64,000 nucleotides of DNA from Enterococcus alcedinis (GCF_014635985.1 NZ_BMDT01000008.1:62001-126000); one strand, 5' to 3'; positions 28,892 through 38,048 are shown, counted from the first letter of the stretch. Notes: a model not told the origin generated them from the sequence alone. Numbers and translations are program-made.

Positions 28892-29602
28892 ATGTATGAA
28901 TTGAGTTTTGAAGAGGAAATATTGAAATATTTGCCTGTGGTTGATCGTGTTGTTAATCGTATTACTATTAAGAATACCGATTATGAAAAAGAGGATTTAT
29001 TCAATATCGGTGTAATTGGTTTGATGGACGCCCTAAAGAAGTTTGATGCCTCGAAAAAAGTCCCCTTTGAAAGTTATGCAGCCATTCGTGTCAGAGGATC
29101 CATTTTTGATGAAGTGCGTAAACATGGGAAAATATCACGCTATCGCATGACTCAGTTGAATGAATACTATGAAGCGAAGCGAGAACTCGAACAAGAGCAA
29201 AAAGGTGACGTGACGGATACCGATATTTGTCAGAAGTTAGCTATCACACGAGCACAACTAAATGAGATTTATGATAGTTTGAATTATTTAGCGAGTGTCT
29301 CACTAGAAGCAACGTTGTTCAATCAAAACGATGATGGTATGACCGTTGAAGATACCATCCAAGATCAAAGCATCCCGAATGTCGAAGAGACACTTTTAGA
29401 GGATGAACGCAAAAAAGCACTTGAAAAAAGTGTGACGCAACTAGCGGAAAGAGAGCAAATCATCTTAGATTTATATTATAAAGAAGAAATGACCTTAAAA
29501 GAAATTGCTGAAATTCTAGGGATTTCAATTGCGCGTGTCTCACAAATTCACGGAAAAATTATTAGTAAATTAAAACTGAGCATTGAGGAGGAATTACAGT
29601 GA
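28892..29602 (+). CDS. sigD: Motility RNA polymerase sigma factor (SigD/FliA/WhiG family)
   Basis: This 236-aa sigma-70 family factor of the motility group directs transcription of late flagellar and chemotaxis genes. It has region 2 (ENDLFNIGVIGLMDALKKFD-like, near residue 33), FESYAAIRVRGSIFDEVRK (about 55-73) and region 4 with LKEIAEILGISIARVSQIH near the end. The ATG at 28892 follows AAAGGATG; the ATG at 28883 lies inside that site. The stop codon overlaps the GTG of the next gene. Its promoters are visible at many places in the window, and its inhibitor FlgM lies at 41628. Confidence 0.95.
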   Translation: MYELSFEEEILKYLPVVDRVVNRITIKNTDYEKEDLFNIGVIGLMDALKKFDASKKVPFESYAAIRVRGSIFDEVRKHGKISRYRMTQLNEYYEAKRELEQEQKGDVTDTDICQKLAITRAQLNEIYDSLNYLASVSLEATLFNQNDDGMTVEDTIQDQSIPNVEETLLEDERKKALEKSVTQLAEREQIILDLYYKEEMTLKEIAEILGISIARVSQIHGKIISKLKLSIEEELQ

Positions 29603-30306
29603 TTCGTTCAATTGATACGTTAACCAAAAATTTCCAAATATTACAAAAGCGTCAAGAAAATACGAGTAGCAACATGGCCAATAGCCAAACAACGGGTTTT
29701 CAAAGTCAGCGTTTATTCCAACAAACGCTTGAAGAAGTCGATATGATGAACCATCAAGGTGGCCCAGAAGTTAATCGCCGAAATCCAATCGGTGGCTTTA
29801 CTTTCGGTAATGAGATTGCAGGATCAGCTTTAGATACGTCACGAGGCGCTTTGGAGCAAACGACACGGACGACGGATTTCGCAGTGAAATCAGAGGGTTA
29901 CTTTAGTGTTCGTATGCCAAATGGTCAAGAAGGCTATACACGTAATGGGCATTTTGGCGTCAATGCACAAAACGAATTAGTTACGCAAGAAGGTTACCTT
30001 GTTTTAGGAGCAAACAATCAAGGCGTTGCAGCGAACGATACGCGACCAAACTTTAAAATCACGGCATTCAATGAGCCGCAACGTTTGCAAATTGCTGGTA
30101 ATGGTTACTTTACGAGTCAAGTTGCGGGTACAGTCGTTGCGAATGCACAAGTCAACCAAGGTTATTTAGAAACATCGAATGTTACAGTAGCTGATGAAAT
30201 GGTTGAATTGATGCAAACGGCCCGTGAATATGAAGCCAATCAAAAAGTATTGAGTACGGTTAACCAAACATTACAAAAAGCAACAAATGAAATCGGGCGT
30301 GTATAG
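29599..30306 (+). CDS. flhO: Flagellar basal-body rod protein, FlhO/FlgF type
   Basis: This is a 235-aa distal-rod protein resembling B. subtilis FlhO. The N-terminal axial motif is modified (ENTSSNMANSQTTGFQSQR, about residues 20-38), but the central LDTSRGALEQTTRTTDFAV and C-terminal TVADEMVELMQTAREYEAN segments are typical of FlgF/FlgG proteins. The start is a GTG overlapping the sigD stop codon (GTGA), with GAGGAGG upstream. It pairs with the rod gene that follows after 11 bp. Confidence 0.85.
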   Translation: MIRSIDTLTKNFQILQKRQENTSSNMANSQTTGFQSQRLFQQTLEEVDMMNHQGGPEVNRRNPIGGFTFGNEIAGSALDTSRGALEQTTRTTDFAVKSEGYFSVRMPNGQEGYTRNGHFGVNAQNELVTQEGYLVLGANNQGVAANDTRPNFKITAFNEPQRLQIAGNGYFTSQVAGTVVANAQVNQGYLETSNVTVADEMVELMQTAREYEANQKVLSTVNQTLQKATNEIGRV

Positions 30307-30317
30307 GAGGGCAATGA

Positions 30318-31085
30318 ATGAATCATCTATTAAATATTAGCCGTTCAGGAATTAATGGCTTACAAAAAAAATTAAATGCGACTTCGCATAATATTGCGAA
30401 TGTGAACACAGTGGGTTACAAAGAACAAACGATGCAATTCAAAGAGCTTTTACACAATCCGATTCTTAATAGCCAAGCACCGATTGACGCCGCAGCACAA
30501 TCAAGTATTTACCGTGGCGTCGAAGCCGAATTGGAGCAAATCCATTTTGAGCAAGGAGCGTTTGTAAGTACAGGTAATGAATGGGACGTCGCATTGGCAG
30601 GACAAGGATTCTTTGGTTTACGTGATGAAAACAACCAACTCACTTTGACGCGTAACGGAAACTTTGGACTCGATGAAACGGGACGTGTAGTTAACAGTCA
30701 AGGTCAAGCAGTCGATATGGCGCGCTACTTACCGGAAAACGCTTGGCCCAAAGGAACCGTTGGCATTGATCAATTAGGTAATGTATCGATTACGACAGCA
30801 GACCGTCGCCAAACACTCGTTGGTAAAATTAACGTTTATCAACCAGAAAACCTTAATCAATTGGAAGCAAGTGGCAATGGCCAATTCCAACTGATTGAAG
30901 GTGGACAAGCGCAACTAGTCAACGAAGGCTTTACCGTTCGTCAAGGCTCACTGGAACAATCGAATGTGAATATCGCCCAATCAATGACCGATTTGATGGT
31001 GACACAACGCGCCTACTCTTTAAATACCCGTGTCTTACAGTCAACCGATGAGTTACTGAGTATTACTAATCGTATGACTGATTAA
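30318..31085 (+). CDS. flhP: Flagellar distal rod protein, FlhP/FlgG type
   Basis: This 255-aa distal-rod protein has the axial motif NATSHNIANVNTVGYKEQT (about residues 21-39), the central DVALAGQGFFGLRDENNQLTLTRNGNF region (core NGNFGLDETGRVV) and the C-terminal SNVNIAQSMTDLMVTQRAYS. It corresponds to B. subtilis FlhP (FlgG in enteric naming). A ribosome site (AGGAGGGCAA) precedes it. It forms a pair with the preceding gene, and an ABC ATPase follows after 13 bp. Confidence 0.87.
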   Translation: MNHLLNISRSGINGLQKKLNATSHNIANVNTVGYKEQTMQFKELLHNPILNSQAPIDAAAQSSIYRGVEAELEQIHFEQGAFVSTGNEWDVALAGQGFFGLRDENNQLTLTRNGNFGLDETGRVVNSQGQAVDMARYLPENAWPKGTVGIDQLGNVSITTADRRQTLVGKINVYQPENLNQLEASGNGQFQLIEGGQAQLVNEGFTVRQGSLEQSNVNIAQSMTDLMVTQRAYSLNTRVLQSTDELLSITNRMTD

Positions 31086-31098
31086 GGCGAGGCAAGAT

Positions 31099-31809
31099 AT
31101 GATTAAAGTAGAACAACTCAATAAAAAATATCGCAATGGGCGAGAAGCGCTAAGAAATGTTTCTTTTGAAATCAAACAAGGAGAGTTTGTGTATTGTGTC
31201 GGTCCAAGTGGATCAGGAAAAAGTACCTTGTTCAAAGCATTATCAAAGGAAATTCAAACAACAAGCGGCTTGATTCAATTAAATCAATACCGCGTTGATT
31301 TGATACCTTCTCGTCATCTATATCTGCTCCGTCGTGAATTGGGAATCGTCTCGCAAGACGATTTCCTCATTCCACAAATAAGCGTGTACCAAAACATTGC
31401 CTTAGCCTTAAAAGCCGTTGAAACACCAGACAAAGAAATTCGCACAAAAATTGAAGGCGTCTTAGCACTTGTTCAAATGAGCGGTTTTGAAAAAAGCTTG
31501 CCAAGTGAATTATCGATTGGGCAACGTAAAAAAATTGCGATTGCACGTAGTTTAGTCAATCAGCCATCGATCTTACTAGCGGATGAACCAACAGCCAATC
31601 TTGATGGCAATGCTTCAGTCGATATGATGAAACTTTTTTTAAGAATTCATCAGTCAGGCACGACGATTTTACTTGCAACCCATGATAGTACGATGGTTAA
31701 CTCGATTCGCTACCGAGTATTGGAGCTAAAAGACGGTCAGTTAATTCGTGATGATGCCAATGGCGGCTACTCACGTTACGCCGATCCAAAAGATGTTTAC
31801 GTTTGGTAG
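31099..31809 (+). CDS. FtsE-like ABC ATPase inside the flagellar operon
   Basis: This is a 236-aa ABC ATP-binding protein of the FtsE/LolD type. It has Walker A GPSGSGKST (about residues 35-43), a Q-loop region, a signature LSIGQ in place of LSGGQ, Walker B ILLADEPTANLDG and the switch His in LLATHDS. No FtsX-like or other permease gene is next to it. It stands 13 bp after the distal rod gene, so it is co-transcribed with flagellar genes. It could control a cell-wall hydrolase through a distant FtsX and make room for the rod, but this is inference; its role is unknown. Confidence 0.85.
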   Translation: MIKVEQLNKKYRNGREALRNVSFEIKQGEFVYCVGPSGSGKSTLFKALSKEIQTTSGLIQLNQYRVDLIPSRHLYLLRRELGIVSQDDFLIPQISVYQNIALALKAVETPDKEIRTKIEGVLALVQMSGFEKSLPSELSIGQRKKIAIARSLVNQPSILLADEPTANLDGNASVDMMKLFLRIHQSGTTILLATHDSTMVNSIRYRVLELKDGQLIRDDANGGYSRYADPKDVYVW

Positions 31810-31820
31810 CTTCTAGCGCT

Positions 31821-31847
31821 TAAAGAAATCCTTTGCTATTCCGATAA
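31821..31847 (+). promoter_or_regulatory. Sigma-D-like promoter of the fifth receptor and che genes
   Basis: TAAA (31821-31824), 15 bp, TCCGATAA (31840-31847). Only the first -10 base departs from the consensus. It can start an internal sigma-D transcript covering the receptor, the che genes, fliM and fliY. Confidence 0.75.
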
Positions 31848-31870
31848 AGATAATAAGACTATCTTTTTTA
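31847..31870 (+). terminator. Weak terminator-like hairpin overlapping the sigma-D promoter
   Basis: AAGATA (31847-31852) pairs with TATCTT (31860-31865), followed by TTTTTT. The left arm lies within or directly after the -10 box. The hairpin could therefore form only in read-through RNA from upstream, not in RNA started at the sigma-D promoter. The 6-bp AT-rich stem is weak. Confidence 0.4.
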
Positions 31871-31914
31871 TTATTTCTTAAAAAAGTAGCCAATATTATG
31901 AAGATAGAAGGGAT

Positions 31915-33210
31915 ATGCGTATGCAAGCGAAACAAAAGAAATTATCAGGAAATTTTCACATTCTGTCATTATGGCCAGTCATTTTAACGATACTAGCTGT
32001 TTTGGGCGGGTATTTGTTTGTCATTCAACCACTAGCCAATGCGGAAGTGACAAAAAAGTTTCAAATTTTCTCACTCATAATTATCGGATTACATGTTTTA
32101 TTTATCCTTGTATTCAGACGAGGATCAGCGAATAAAAAAGAAATGACAGAGATTTTAACGGAGTTAGAAAAAGTTCGTCAAGGAAATTTCCAAGCGGAAT
32201 TTTCAAATCGTGTCAAGTCAAACGATCAAGAATCGATGCGTTTAGCAGAAGACTTAGATGCGTTAACGAATATGTTTAAAGCCGTGATCGTAGGTATGAA
32301 AGAAGAGAGCGGACGTATGGGTGATATGGTCAATCAATTAACCAACACTTCACGCCAAGCAAAATCTGCGATGGGGAATATCCAAGGATCGATGCAGACG
32401 ATTGCTCAGTCCAGTTCAAAAGAAGCAGAAGAAGCTGAATACACGGCACGTATCACAAATGAATTAGCCGAAGAAATCCGTTATTTGAATGACGAAATTA
32501 ATCAAATGAATGGCTATGCAAAAGAATCGCATGACAGAAACTTAGCCAATGGGCGTTTAATGACACAAGTCTTTGAAAGTTCGGAATCTGAAAGTGCCAG
32601 TCAAGCGAACTTAGTACAAGAAGTGAATCAAATGAATGATGACATTCAAGACATTGGAAAAATCGTTCAACTCATTAATGATATTGCAGAACAAACCAAC
32701 TTACTTGCGCTAAATGCCTCAATCGAAGCAGCGCGTGCAGGAGAAGCAGGTCGTGGTTTTGCAATCGTCGCAGAAGAAGTTCGGAATTTAGCTGAGCAAA
32801 GTAACCAATCAGCTAACAATATTCGCTCGATGATTGATTCCATTCGTTTTAAATCAGGTGATATCGCCAAAGAAATTACTCGTTCTTTTGAAGATGGCAA
32901 AGCGCGTAGTCAGACAGTCAATGATGCCATTGCCTCATCTGAAAAAGTGTCAGAAATCGTTAATTTGTTCGTTCGCGGTTTACAAACAACTGAAACGCAC
33001 TTGAGCCAAATTATCGAGAAAAAAGAAATTGTACAAACAGCAGTTAACAATATTTCAGCGACGATTACAGAAGCGTCAGGTAGTACACAAGAAGTTTATG
33101 CCAATTTAGAAAACTTCTTATTGTTGATTGATTCTTTTGAACAAAATACGCAAGAAATGGAAACTATTGCGATGATTCTAAAATTCCAAGTGGAAAATTT
33201 CAAACTCTAA
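31915..33210 (+). CDS. Chemoreceptor without an extracellular sensor domain
   Basis: This is a 431-aa methyl-accepting chemotaxis protein with two membrane helices (about residues 18-40 and 52-72) joined by a loop of only about 12 residues, so it has no outside ligand domain. The cytoplasmic signalling region follows, with the hairpin tip [20 protein letters not shown] near residue 270. It could sense membrane state or energy, or act through partners; that is inference. The ATG at 31915 or 31921 may be used; AGAAGGG lies upstream. A sigma-D-like promoter precedes it, and cheW follows. Confidence 0.88.
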   Translation: MRMQAKQKKLSGNFHILSLWPVILTILAVLGGYLFVIQPLANAEVTKKFQIFSLIIIGLHVLFILVFRRGSANKKEMTEILTELEKVRQGNFQAEFSNRVKSNDQESMRLAEDLDALTNMFKAVIVGMKEESGRMGDMVNQLTNTSRQAKSAMGNIQGSMQTIAQSSSKEAEEAEYTARITNELAEEIRYLNDEINQMNGYAKESHDRNLANGRLMTQVFESSESESASQANLVQEVNQMNDDIQDIGKIVQLINDIAEQTNLLALNASIEAARAGEAGRGFAIVAEEVRNLAEQSNQSANNIRSMIDSIRFKSGDIAKEITRSFEDGKARSQTVNDAIASSEKVSEIVNLFVRGLQTTETHLSQIIEKKEIVQTAVNNISATITEASGSTQEVYANLENFLLLIDSFEQNTQEMETIAMILKFQVENFKL

Positions 33211-33231
33211 GCAGTTAAGAAAGGAAGAAAA

Positions 33232-33705
33232 ATGATGGAGCAGTATGTCGTCTTTAAAAGTCATGGTCAATTTTTTGCAATTTTAGTTCAAAACGTTGAT
33301 CGTATTATTGAAGCAAGTCAATTTATTTTATTACCGGAAGTCTCTGATTTTATTTTAGGTGTACATGAATATCAAGAGAAGATGATTCCAATTGTCGATG
33401 TGCGCAAAAAATTATTTCATGAATACACCACCAAAACCGAAACAACTAAAGTGATTTTATGTCAGTGGGAAGGTCAGTCGCTAGGTCTTTACGTAGAAGA
33501 TATTGTTGATATTTCATATATGGAAACAAGTCGTTACGAAGAAGAACTCGTTCGCGCAGCTTTAAAACAAGGATACATCGAGCAATTCTTAAAATTAGAC
33601 GAGCGCATAGTGATGCAATTATCAATGGCATTCTTGTTTGATAATCAACAAGAGACACCGGCATTAGTTGATTTGGAAGAACTGATTGAATTGAAGGAAG
33701 ACTAA
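33232..33705 (+). CDS. cheW: Chemotaxis coupling protein CheW (first copy)
   Basis: CheW links receptors to the kinase CheA. The 157-aa protein has the CheW fold with YVVFKSHGQFFAILVQNVDRI at the start (core VFKSHGQFFAI) and FILGVHEYQEKMIPIVDVRK. It is longer than the second CheW-like gene at 39034 and only distantly similar. The ATG at 33232 or 33235 may be used (AGAAAGGAAG upstream). It lies between the receptor and cheD. Confidence 0.88.
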   Translation: MMEQYVVFKSHGQFFAILVQNVDRIIEASQFILLPEVSDFILGVHEYQEKMIPIVDVRKKLFHEYTTKTETTKVILCQWEGQSLGLYVEDIVDISYMETSRYEEELVRAALKQGYIEQFLKLDERIVMQLSMAFLFDNQQETPALVDLEELIELKED

Positions 33706-33707
33706 AG

Positions 33708-34208
33708 ATGTCCTTACAAACACAAGAGGTACGCGTTGGTATTTCTGATTACAAAACAGCACAAGCACCGAACAAACTGATTACGGTGGGGTTAGGTTCT
33801 TGTATTGGAACGATTATTTATGATGAACGCTCAAAAATTGGTGGTTTGAGTCACATTATGTTACCGGACAGTCGTTTCTTTGCAGGACGTCAAGAAATAA
33901 AAGTGGCGAAATTTGCGGATTTAGCCATCCCTGAAATGGTTGAAGAAATCAAAAAACAAACAACCCGCCGCCCACAATTGAAAGCCAAAATTGTCGGTGG
34001 TGCGAGTATGTTTGATTTTGGTAAAAATCAACCCGGACAAGGAATTGGCGAGCGTAATATTGAAGCAGTCGAAAAAATCCTAGAAGAGTTATCAATTGAT
34101 ATCGTTGCAAAGCATGTCGGTGGAAACAAAGGCCGCACGATGCTCGTTGATCTGGCTGACTTTTCGACAATGGTTCGAACAGTCAATCATGATACGGTTT
34201 ATATTTAA
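33708..34208 (+). CDS. cheD: Chemoreceptor glutamine deamidase CheD
   Basis: CheD (166 aa) deamidates glutamines on receptors and works with CheC in adaptation. The catalytic Cys is in GLGSCIG (about residue 31) and the His in GGLSHIMLP (about 48), both intact; KIVGGASMF and GERNIEAVEKIL follow. It begins 2 bp after cheW and ends 12 bp before the cheB start. Confidence 0.94.
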   Translation: MSLQTQEVRVGISDYKTAQAPNKLITVGLGSCIGTIIYDERSKIGGLSHIMLPDSRFFAGRQEIKVAKFADLAIPEMVEEIKKQTTRRPQLKAKIVGGASMFDFGKNQPGQGIGERNIEAVEKILEELSIDIVAKHVGGNKGRTMLVDLADFSTMVRTVNHDTVYI

Positions 34209-34223
34209 GGAGGGGTAACAATC
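34209..34223 (+). promoter_or_regulatory. Ribosome site deciding an ATC start for cheB
   Basis: AAGGAGGGG (GGAGG core 34209-34213) is followed by 7 bases and ATC at 34221. The cheD stop codon (34206-34208) closes the frame upstream, and no ATG, GTG or TTG lies between it and the conserved CheB N-terminus. Confidence 0.8.
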
Positions 34224-35228
34224 GAAATTTTCGTTGTCGATGATTCCGCGTTTATGCGTAAAGTAGTGACCGATTTATTAGAAAAAATGCCGAACGTGAA
34301 AGTTTCAAATGTGGCAAGAAACGGCAAACAAGCATTGGCCCTATTAGAAGATGAGCAACCAGACGTTGTGTTGTTAGACGTTGAGATGCCGATTTTAAAT
34401 GGTTTAGAAACATTAAAAATCATTAAAGAAAAGTATGATGTTCCAGTCATTATGTTGAGTGCTTTGACGAATAAAGAAGTTACAATCGAAGCATTAAACT
34501 TAGGAGCAGCCGATTTTGTGGAGAAACCAACAAATATCAAAGAGATTCAAAATGAATGGATTCGTGATTTTTACGGAAAAATTAAAAACGTGGCACCAAA
34601 GAAGCAACGAATGGTTGCGACACGTGAACCAGTGACGCCCTTAAAAAATCCACAAAAAATTCAATTTCCTACCAAAGTTCGTGGTGTCGTAATTGGCGCT
34701 TCGACTGGTGGACCAAAGTCGTTAATTCATATTATCCAAGAACTGGATACGCCATTAAAAGTACCAATCTTTATTGTGCAACATATGCCTAAAGGTTTTA
34801 CAACCTCATTTGCCCAACGGATGAACGACGAATCAAAGGTTGAAGTGAAAGAGGCGGTCGATGGGGAATTAATTATGAATAAAGTCTACCTGTGTCCAGG
34901 TGATTATCATATGACAATTGCTGACGGTCGAATCGCATTAAACCAAGACGCGAAAGTTCATGGGACAAGACCGGCTGTCGATCACTTATTCCGCTCAGCA
35001 GCTAAAGTCTATGGCAGTGGACTTGTCGCATTGATTTTAACCGGTATGGGGAAAGACGGTGCGGCAGGCATGAAACAAGTCGCACAGTACGGTGGTTATA
35101 ATATTGCGCAGAGTAAAGAAACCTCGGTTGTCTTCGGTATGCCAAAGCATGCGATTGAATCGGGTGTTGTACAAGAAGTCTTAGATTTAGATGTGATTGG
35201 TGACAAACTAAAACAGATGGTTAGGTGA
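34221..35228 (+). CDS. cheB: Chemotaxis methylesterase/response regulator CheB, ATC start
   Basis: CheB removes methyl groups from receptors when phosphorylated by CheA. The 335-aa frame read from ATC at 34221 begins (M)EIFVVDDSAFMRK, the normal receiver start with the acidic pair at residues 7-8, phospho-acceptor Asp53 and Lys in VEKPTN. The esterase domain has the nucleophile Ser in GASTGGPKS, HMPKGFT and GMGKDGAAGM. The next ATG in frame (34254) would delete the acidic pair. As with flgB, GGAGG lies exactly 7 bases before ATC. It overlaps or abuts cheR. Confidence 0.92.
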   Translation: MEIFVVDDSAFMRKVVTDLLEKMPNVKVSNVARNGKQALALLEDEQPDVVLLDVEMPILNGLETLKIIKEKYDVPVIMLSALTNKEVTIEALNLGAADFVEKPTNIKEIQNEWIRDFYGKIKNVAPKKQRMVATREPVTPLKNPQKIQFPTKVRGVVIGASTGGPKSLIHIIQELDTPLKVPIFIVQHMPKGFTTSFAQRMNDESKVEVKEAVDGELIMNKVYLCPGDYHMTIADGRIALNQDAKVHGTRPAVDHLFRSAAKVYGSGLVALILTGMGKDGAAGMKQVAQYGGYNIAQSKETSVVFGMPKHAIESGVVQEVLDLDVIGDKLKQMVR

Positions 35229-35233
35229 GAAAA

Positions 35234-36004
35234 ATGACATTAAATTTTGAGTTTTTTAATCAATGGGTGGAACAAAAGTTAGGCATTCAATTAGAAGCCT
35301 ATAAAGAGCGCCAAATGCAACGTCGGATTGGCAACATTATGCAAACAGCGGGTGTCAGTACACTAGAGGCCTATGCCAAACTGTTAGAAACCAATCCACA
35401 AGCAAAGCAAGAATTTCTTTCGCATATCACGATTAATGTAACGGAATTCTATCGTAACAAAGACTTATTTGAAGCTTTTGAAAAACAAATTATTCGCAAA
35501 AGCCAAGAAGGCAAAGCACTAAAGATTTGGAGTGCCGCGTGCTCGATTGGTTCGGAACCGTATACGTTATCAATGATTTTAAATAACCATAACATTCGTC
35601 AAGCGCAAATTGTCGCAACGGATATTGACCAGAATTGTTTAGTACGTGGTCGTTCAGGTCTGTATAAAGCAAGTGAAGTCAAAAATATTCCATCAGATGA
35701 ATTAAAGAAACATTTTACGGTAGTAAATGATGATTACCAAGCACAAGCGCACCTAAAGCAACGCATTCAATTCAAAAAACATGACTTGCTCGTTGATCCG
35801 TATGAGAAGAAATGTGATGTGATTGTTTGTCGTAACGTAACGATTTATTTCAAAAACGAGGCACGCGATGCGGTTTATCAGAAATTTAGCGACGTATTAG
35901 AACCAGGTGGTATCTTATTTACCGGCGCAACGGAAACCATTAACTTTTCTGAACGCTTTGGCTTAGAAAAAATTGATTCATTTATTTATCAAAAAATCGG
36001 ATAA
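35234..36004 (+). CDS. cheR: Chemotaxis receptor methyltransferase CheR
   Basis: CheR (256 aa) methylates glutamates on chemoreceptors using S-adenosylmethionine. It has the helical N-terminal domain and the cofactor-binding region with IWSAACSIGSEPYTLSMIL (about residues 97-115) and CDVIVCRNVTIYF (about 196-208). The ATG at 35234 follows AGGTGAG; a GTG at 35225 is an alternative that overlaps cheB. Confidence 0.95.
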   Translation: MTLNFEFFNQWVEQKLGIQLEAYKERQMQRRIGNIMQTAGVSTLEAYAKLLETNPQAKQEFLSHITINVTEFYRNKDLFEAFEKQIIRKSQEGKALKIWSAACSIGSEPYTLSMILNNHNIRQAQIVATDIDQNCLVRGRSGLYKASEVKNIPSDELKKHFTVVNDDYQAQAHLKQRIQFKKHDLLVDPYEKKCDVIVCRNVTIYFKNEARDAVYQKFSDVLEPGGILFTGATETINFSERFGLEKIDSFIYQKIG

Positions 36005-36026
36005 ACAAGGAAAGGAGTAGAAACAA

Positions 36027-38048
36027 ATGGATGATAATAATATTTATCGGACCCTCTTTTTTGAGGAAAGTGATGATCATTTACAACAGTTAAACGATAA
36101 CGTCCTTGCCCTAGAAAATGACCCGAGTAATTTAGATTTATTAAATGAAATCTTTCGTTCCGCCCATACATTAAAAGGGATGGCCGCAACGATGGGGTAC
36201 GATGTCATGACTGAATTAACGCATAAAATGGAAAACATTTTAGAAGAATTCAAGAGTGGCGCGATTCAAATCACAAGTGATTATGTTTCATTGATTTTTA
36301 GTTGTCTCGATCGTTTGTCAACGTTAGTCGAAGATTTACGAGAAGACAAAGAGTTACGCCGTGAACAAATTGCCGATTTACTAGCAGAATTAGAAACGGT
36401 AGAAGGCCAAACAGCCGCAACGACGCAAGAAACGGTTGCAGACGAGGAAAGCCGTACAAGCGAGGAATTGAATAATACCTTTGAATCGTTAGAAGAATCG
36501 GATTTATTTGTGATTGAACAAGCAATTGAAGGGGCACATAATGCCTATAGTATTGGTATTCGTTTAGATGCAGACTCCATGTTAAAAGGTCCGCGAGTTT
36601 TCTTAATTATGGAGAAATTGGAGCAAGAAGGAGATATCTTGCATACGGAACCCGCAGCAGAGATCCTTGAAGAAGGCGCTTTTGAAACGGACTTTCATTT
36701 GATTTATTTAACAAAGAACGCAATCGAAGACGTGCAAGCAAATATTGAGAGCAACAGTGAGATTGATCGTATCTTGGTGGAACCTTTCGATCAAACAAAG
36801 CACCTTAAAAAAGTACAGACACTAGAAGAAATTGCAGTCGAAGCACTTGTCGCTGAAACAAATGAAAAAGTGACAAAGACACCACAATATAGTAACAACC
36901 AAAACAACCAATCGATTCGTGTCGATTTATCACGTCTGGATCTGTTCTTAAATTTAGTGTCAGAACTCGTTGTTTACCGTAACCAATTGGAAGATGTCAG
37001 CAACCGTGAGAATATCAACGAAATTAAAGATTCGTTAGAACAAGTTTCTCGTCTAACGTCTGAGTTACAAGATTTAGTATTGAAAATCCGTATGCAACAA
37101 GTCAATGTTGTTTTTAGTCGTTTCCCAAGAATGGTCCGTGACTTATCCAATGAATTGGGTAAAGAGATTGACTTAATTATTACAGGGGAAGAAACGGAAC
37201 TAGACAAAACAGTCGTCTCTGAATTGAGTGACCCACTTGTTCACTTACTAAGAAACTCAATCGATCATGGAATTGAGCAACCGGCCAATCGTATCAAGAT
37301 AGGTAAAGAAGCCAAAGGAACGATTCGTTTAACCGCATTCCAAGAAGGTAACCAAGTCATTATTACTATTGAAGATGACGGTAAAGGATTAAACCCAGAA
37401 ATCCTCAAAGCAAGTGCTGAGAAAAAAGGCATTAGTACGAGTCACTTAAGTGATGAAGAGATTCAACGCTTGATTTTCCATCCAGGATTTTCAACTGCTA
37501 AAGAAGTGACCAATGTATCTGGTCGAGGCGTAGGAATGGACGCGGTACAATCGAAAATCCTTTCACTAGGTGGGACGATTGAATTAAAAAGTACCGTGGA
37601 TGTAGGCACAATCTTTACGATTCGTTTACCGCTGACGTTATCGATTATTGACGCTTTAATGGTACAAGTCGCAGATGATACATTCGCCGTGCCATTAGAT
37701 GTCGTGGAACGTGTCGTGCGCATAAAAGAAGAAGAGATTGTTAAAACATTGAATCAAGAAGTCTATGAATTCCAAGGAAATATGATTCCTGTCTTACGAA
37801 CCAATGAAATGCTTGCAATTAATGACAAGAACATGGACAAATATTATGGTATTATTGTCAATATTGATCAAAAGGATTATGCGATTTTAGCAGATCATTT
37901 AATTGGGCAACAAGAAGTCGTAATCAAAAAAATCGATAGTATGTTGCAACAAACACGTAAATATCAAGGGGCAACCATTTTAGGCGATGGCTCAATTGCA
38001 CTAATTCTAGACGTTAATGCGATTTGTAGCGATCAAAGGAGTCTATAA
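36027..38048 (+). CDS. cheA: Chemotaxis histidine kinase CheA
   Basis: CheA (673 aa) passes phosphate from its own His to CheY and CheB under receptor control. The Hpt domain (about 1-105) carries the phospho-His47 in SAHTLKG. A P2 region follows (about 150-270), then the dimer helices (about 300-365), the kinase domain with HLLRNSIDHGIEQP, DDGKGLNPE and GRGVGMDAV, and a CheW-like regulatory domain at the end. The ribosome site is AAAGGAG. The stop codon overlaps the cheC start (TAATG). Confidence 0.97.
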   Translation: MDDNNIYRTLFFEESDDHLQQLNDNVLALENDPSNLDLLNEIFRSAHTLKGMAATMGYDVMTELTHKMENILEEFKSGAIQITSDYVSLIFSCLDRLSTLVEDLREDKELRREQIADLLAELETVEGQTAATTQETVADEESRTSEELNNTFESLEESDLFVIEQAIEGAHNAYSIGIRLDADSMLKGPRVFLIMEKLEQEGDILHTEPAAEILEEGAFETDFHLIYLTKNAIEDVQANIESNSEIDRILVEPFDQTKHLKKVQTLEEIAVEALVAETNEKVTKTPQYSNNQNNQSIRVDLSRLDLFLNLVSELVVYRNQLEDVSNRENINEIKDSLEQVSRLTSELQDLVLKIRMQQVNVVFSRFPRMVRDLSNELGKEIDLIITGEETELDKTVVSELSDPLVHLLRNSIDHGIEQPANRIKIGKEAKGTIRLTAFQEGNQVIITIEDDGKGLNPEILKASAEKKGISTSHLSDEEIQRLIFHPGFSTAKEVTNVSGRGVGMDAVQSKILSLGGTIELKSTVDVGTIFTIRLPLTLSIIDALMVQVADDTFAVPLDVVERVVRIKEEEIVKTLNQEVYEFQGNMIPVLRTNEMLAINDKNMDKYYGIIVNIDQKDYAILADHLIGQQEVVIKKIDSMLQQTRKYQGATILGDGSIALILDVNAICSDQRSL

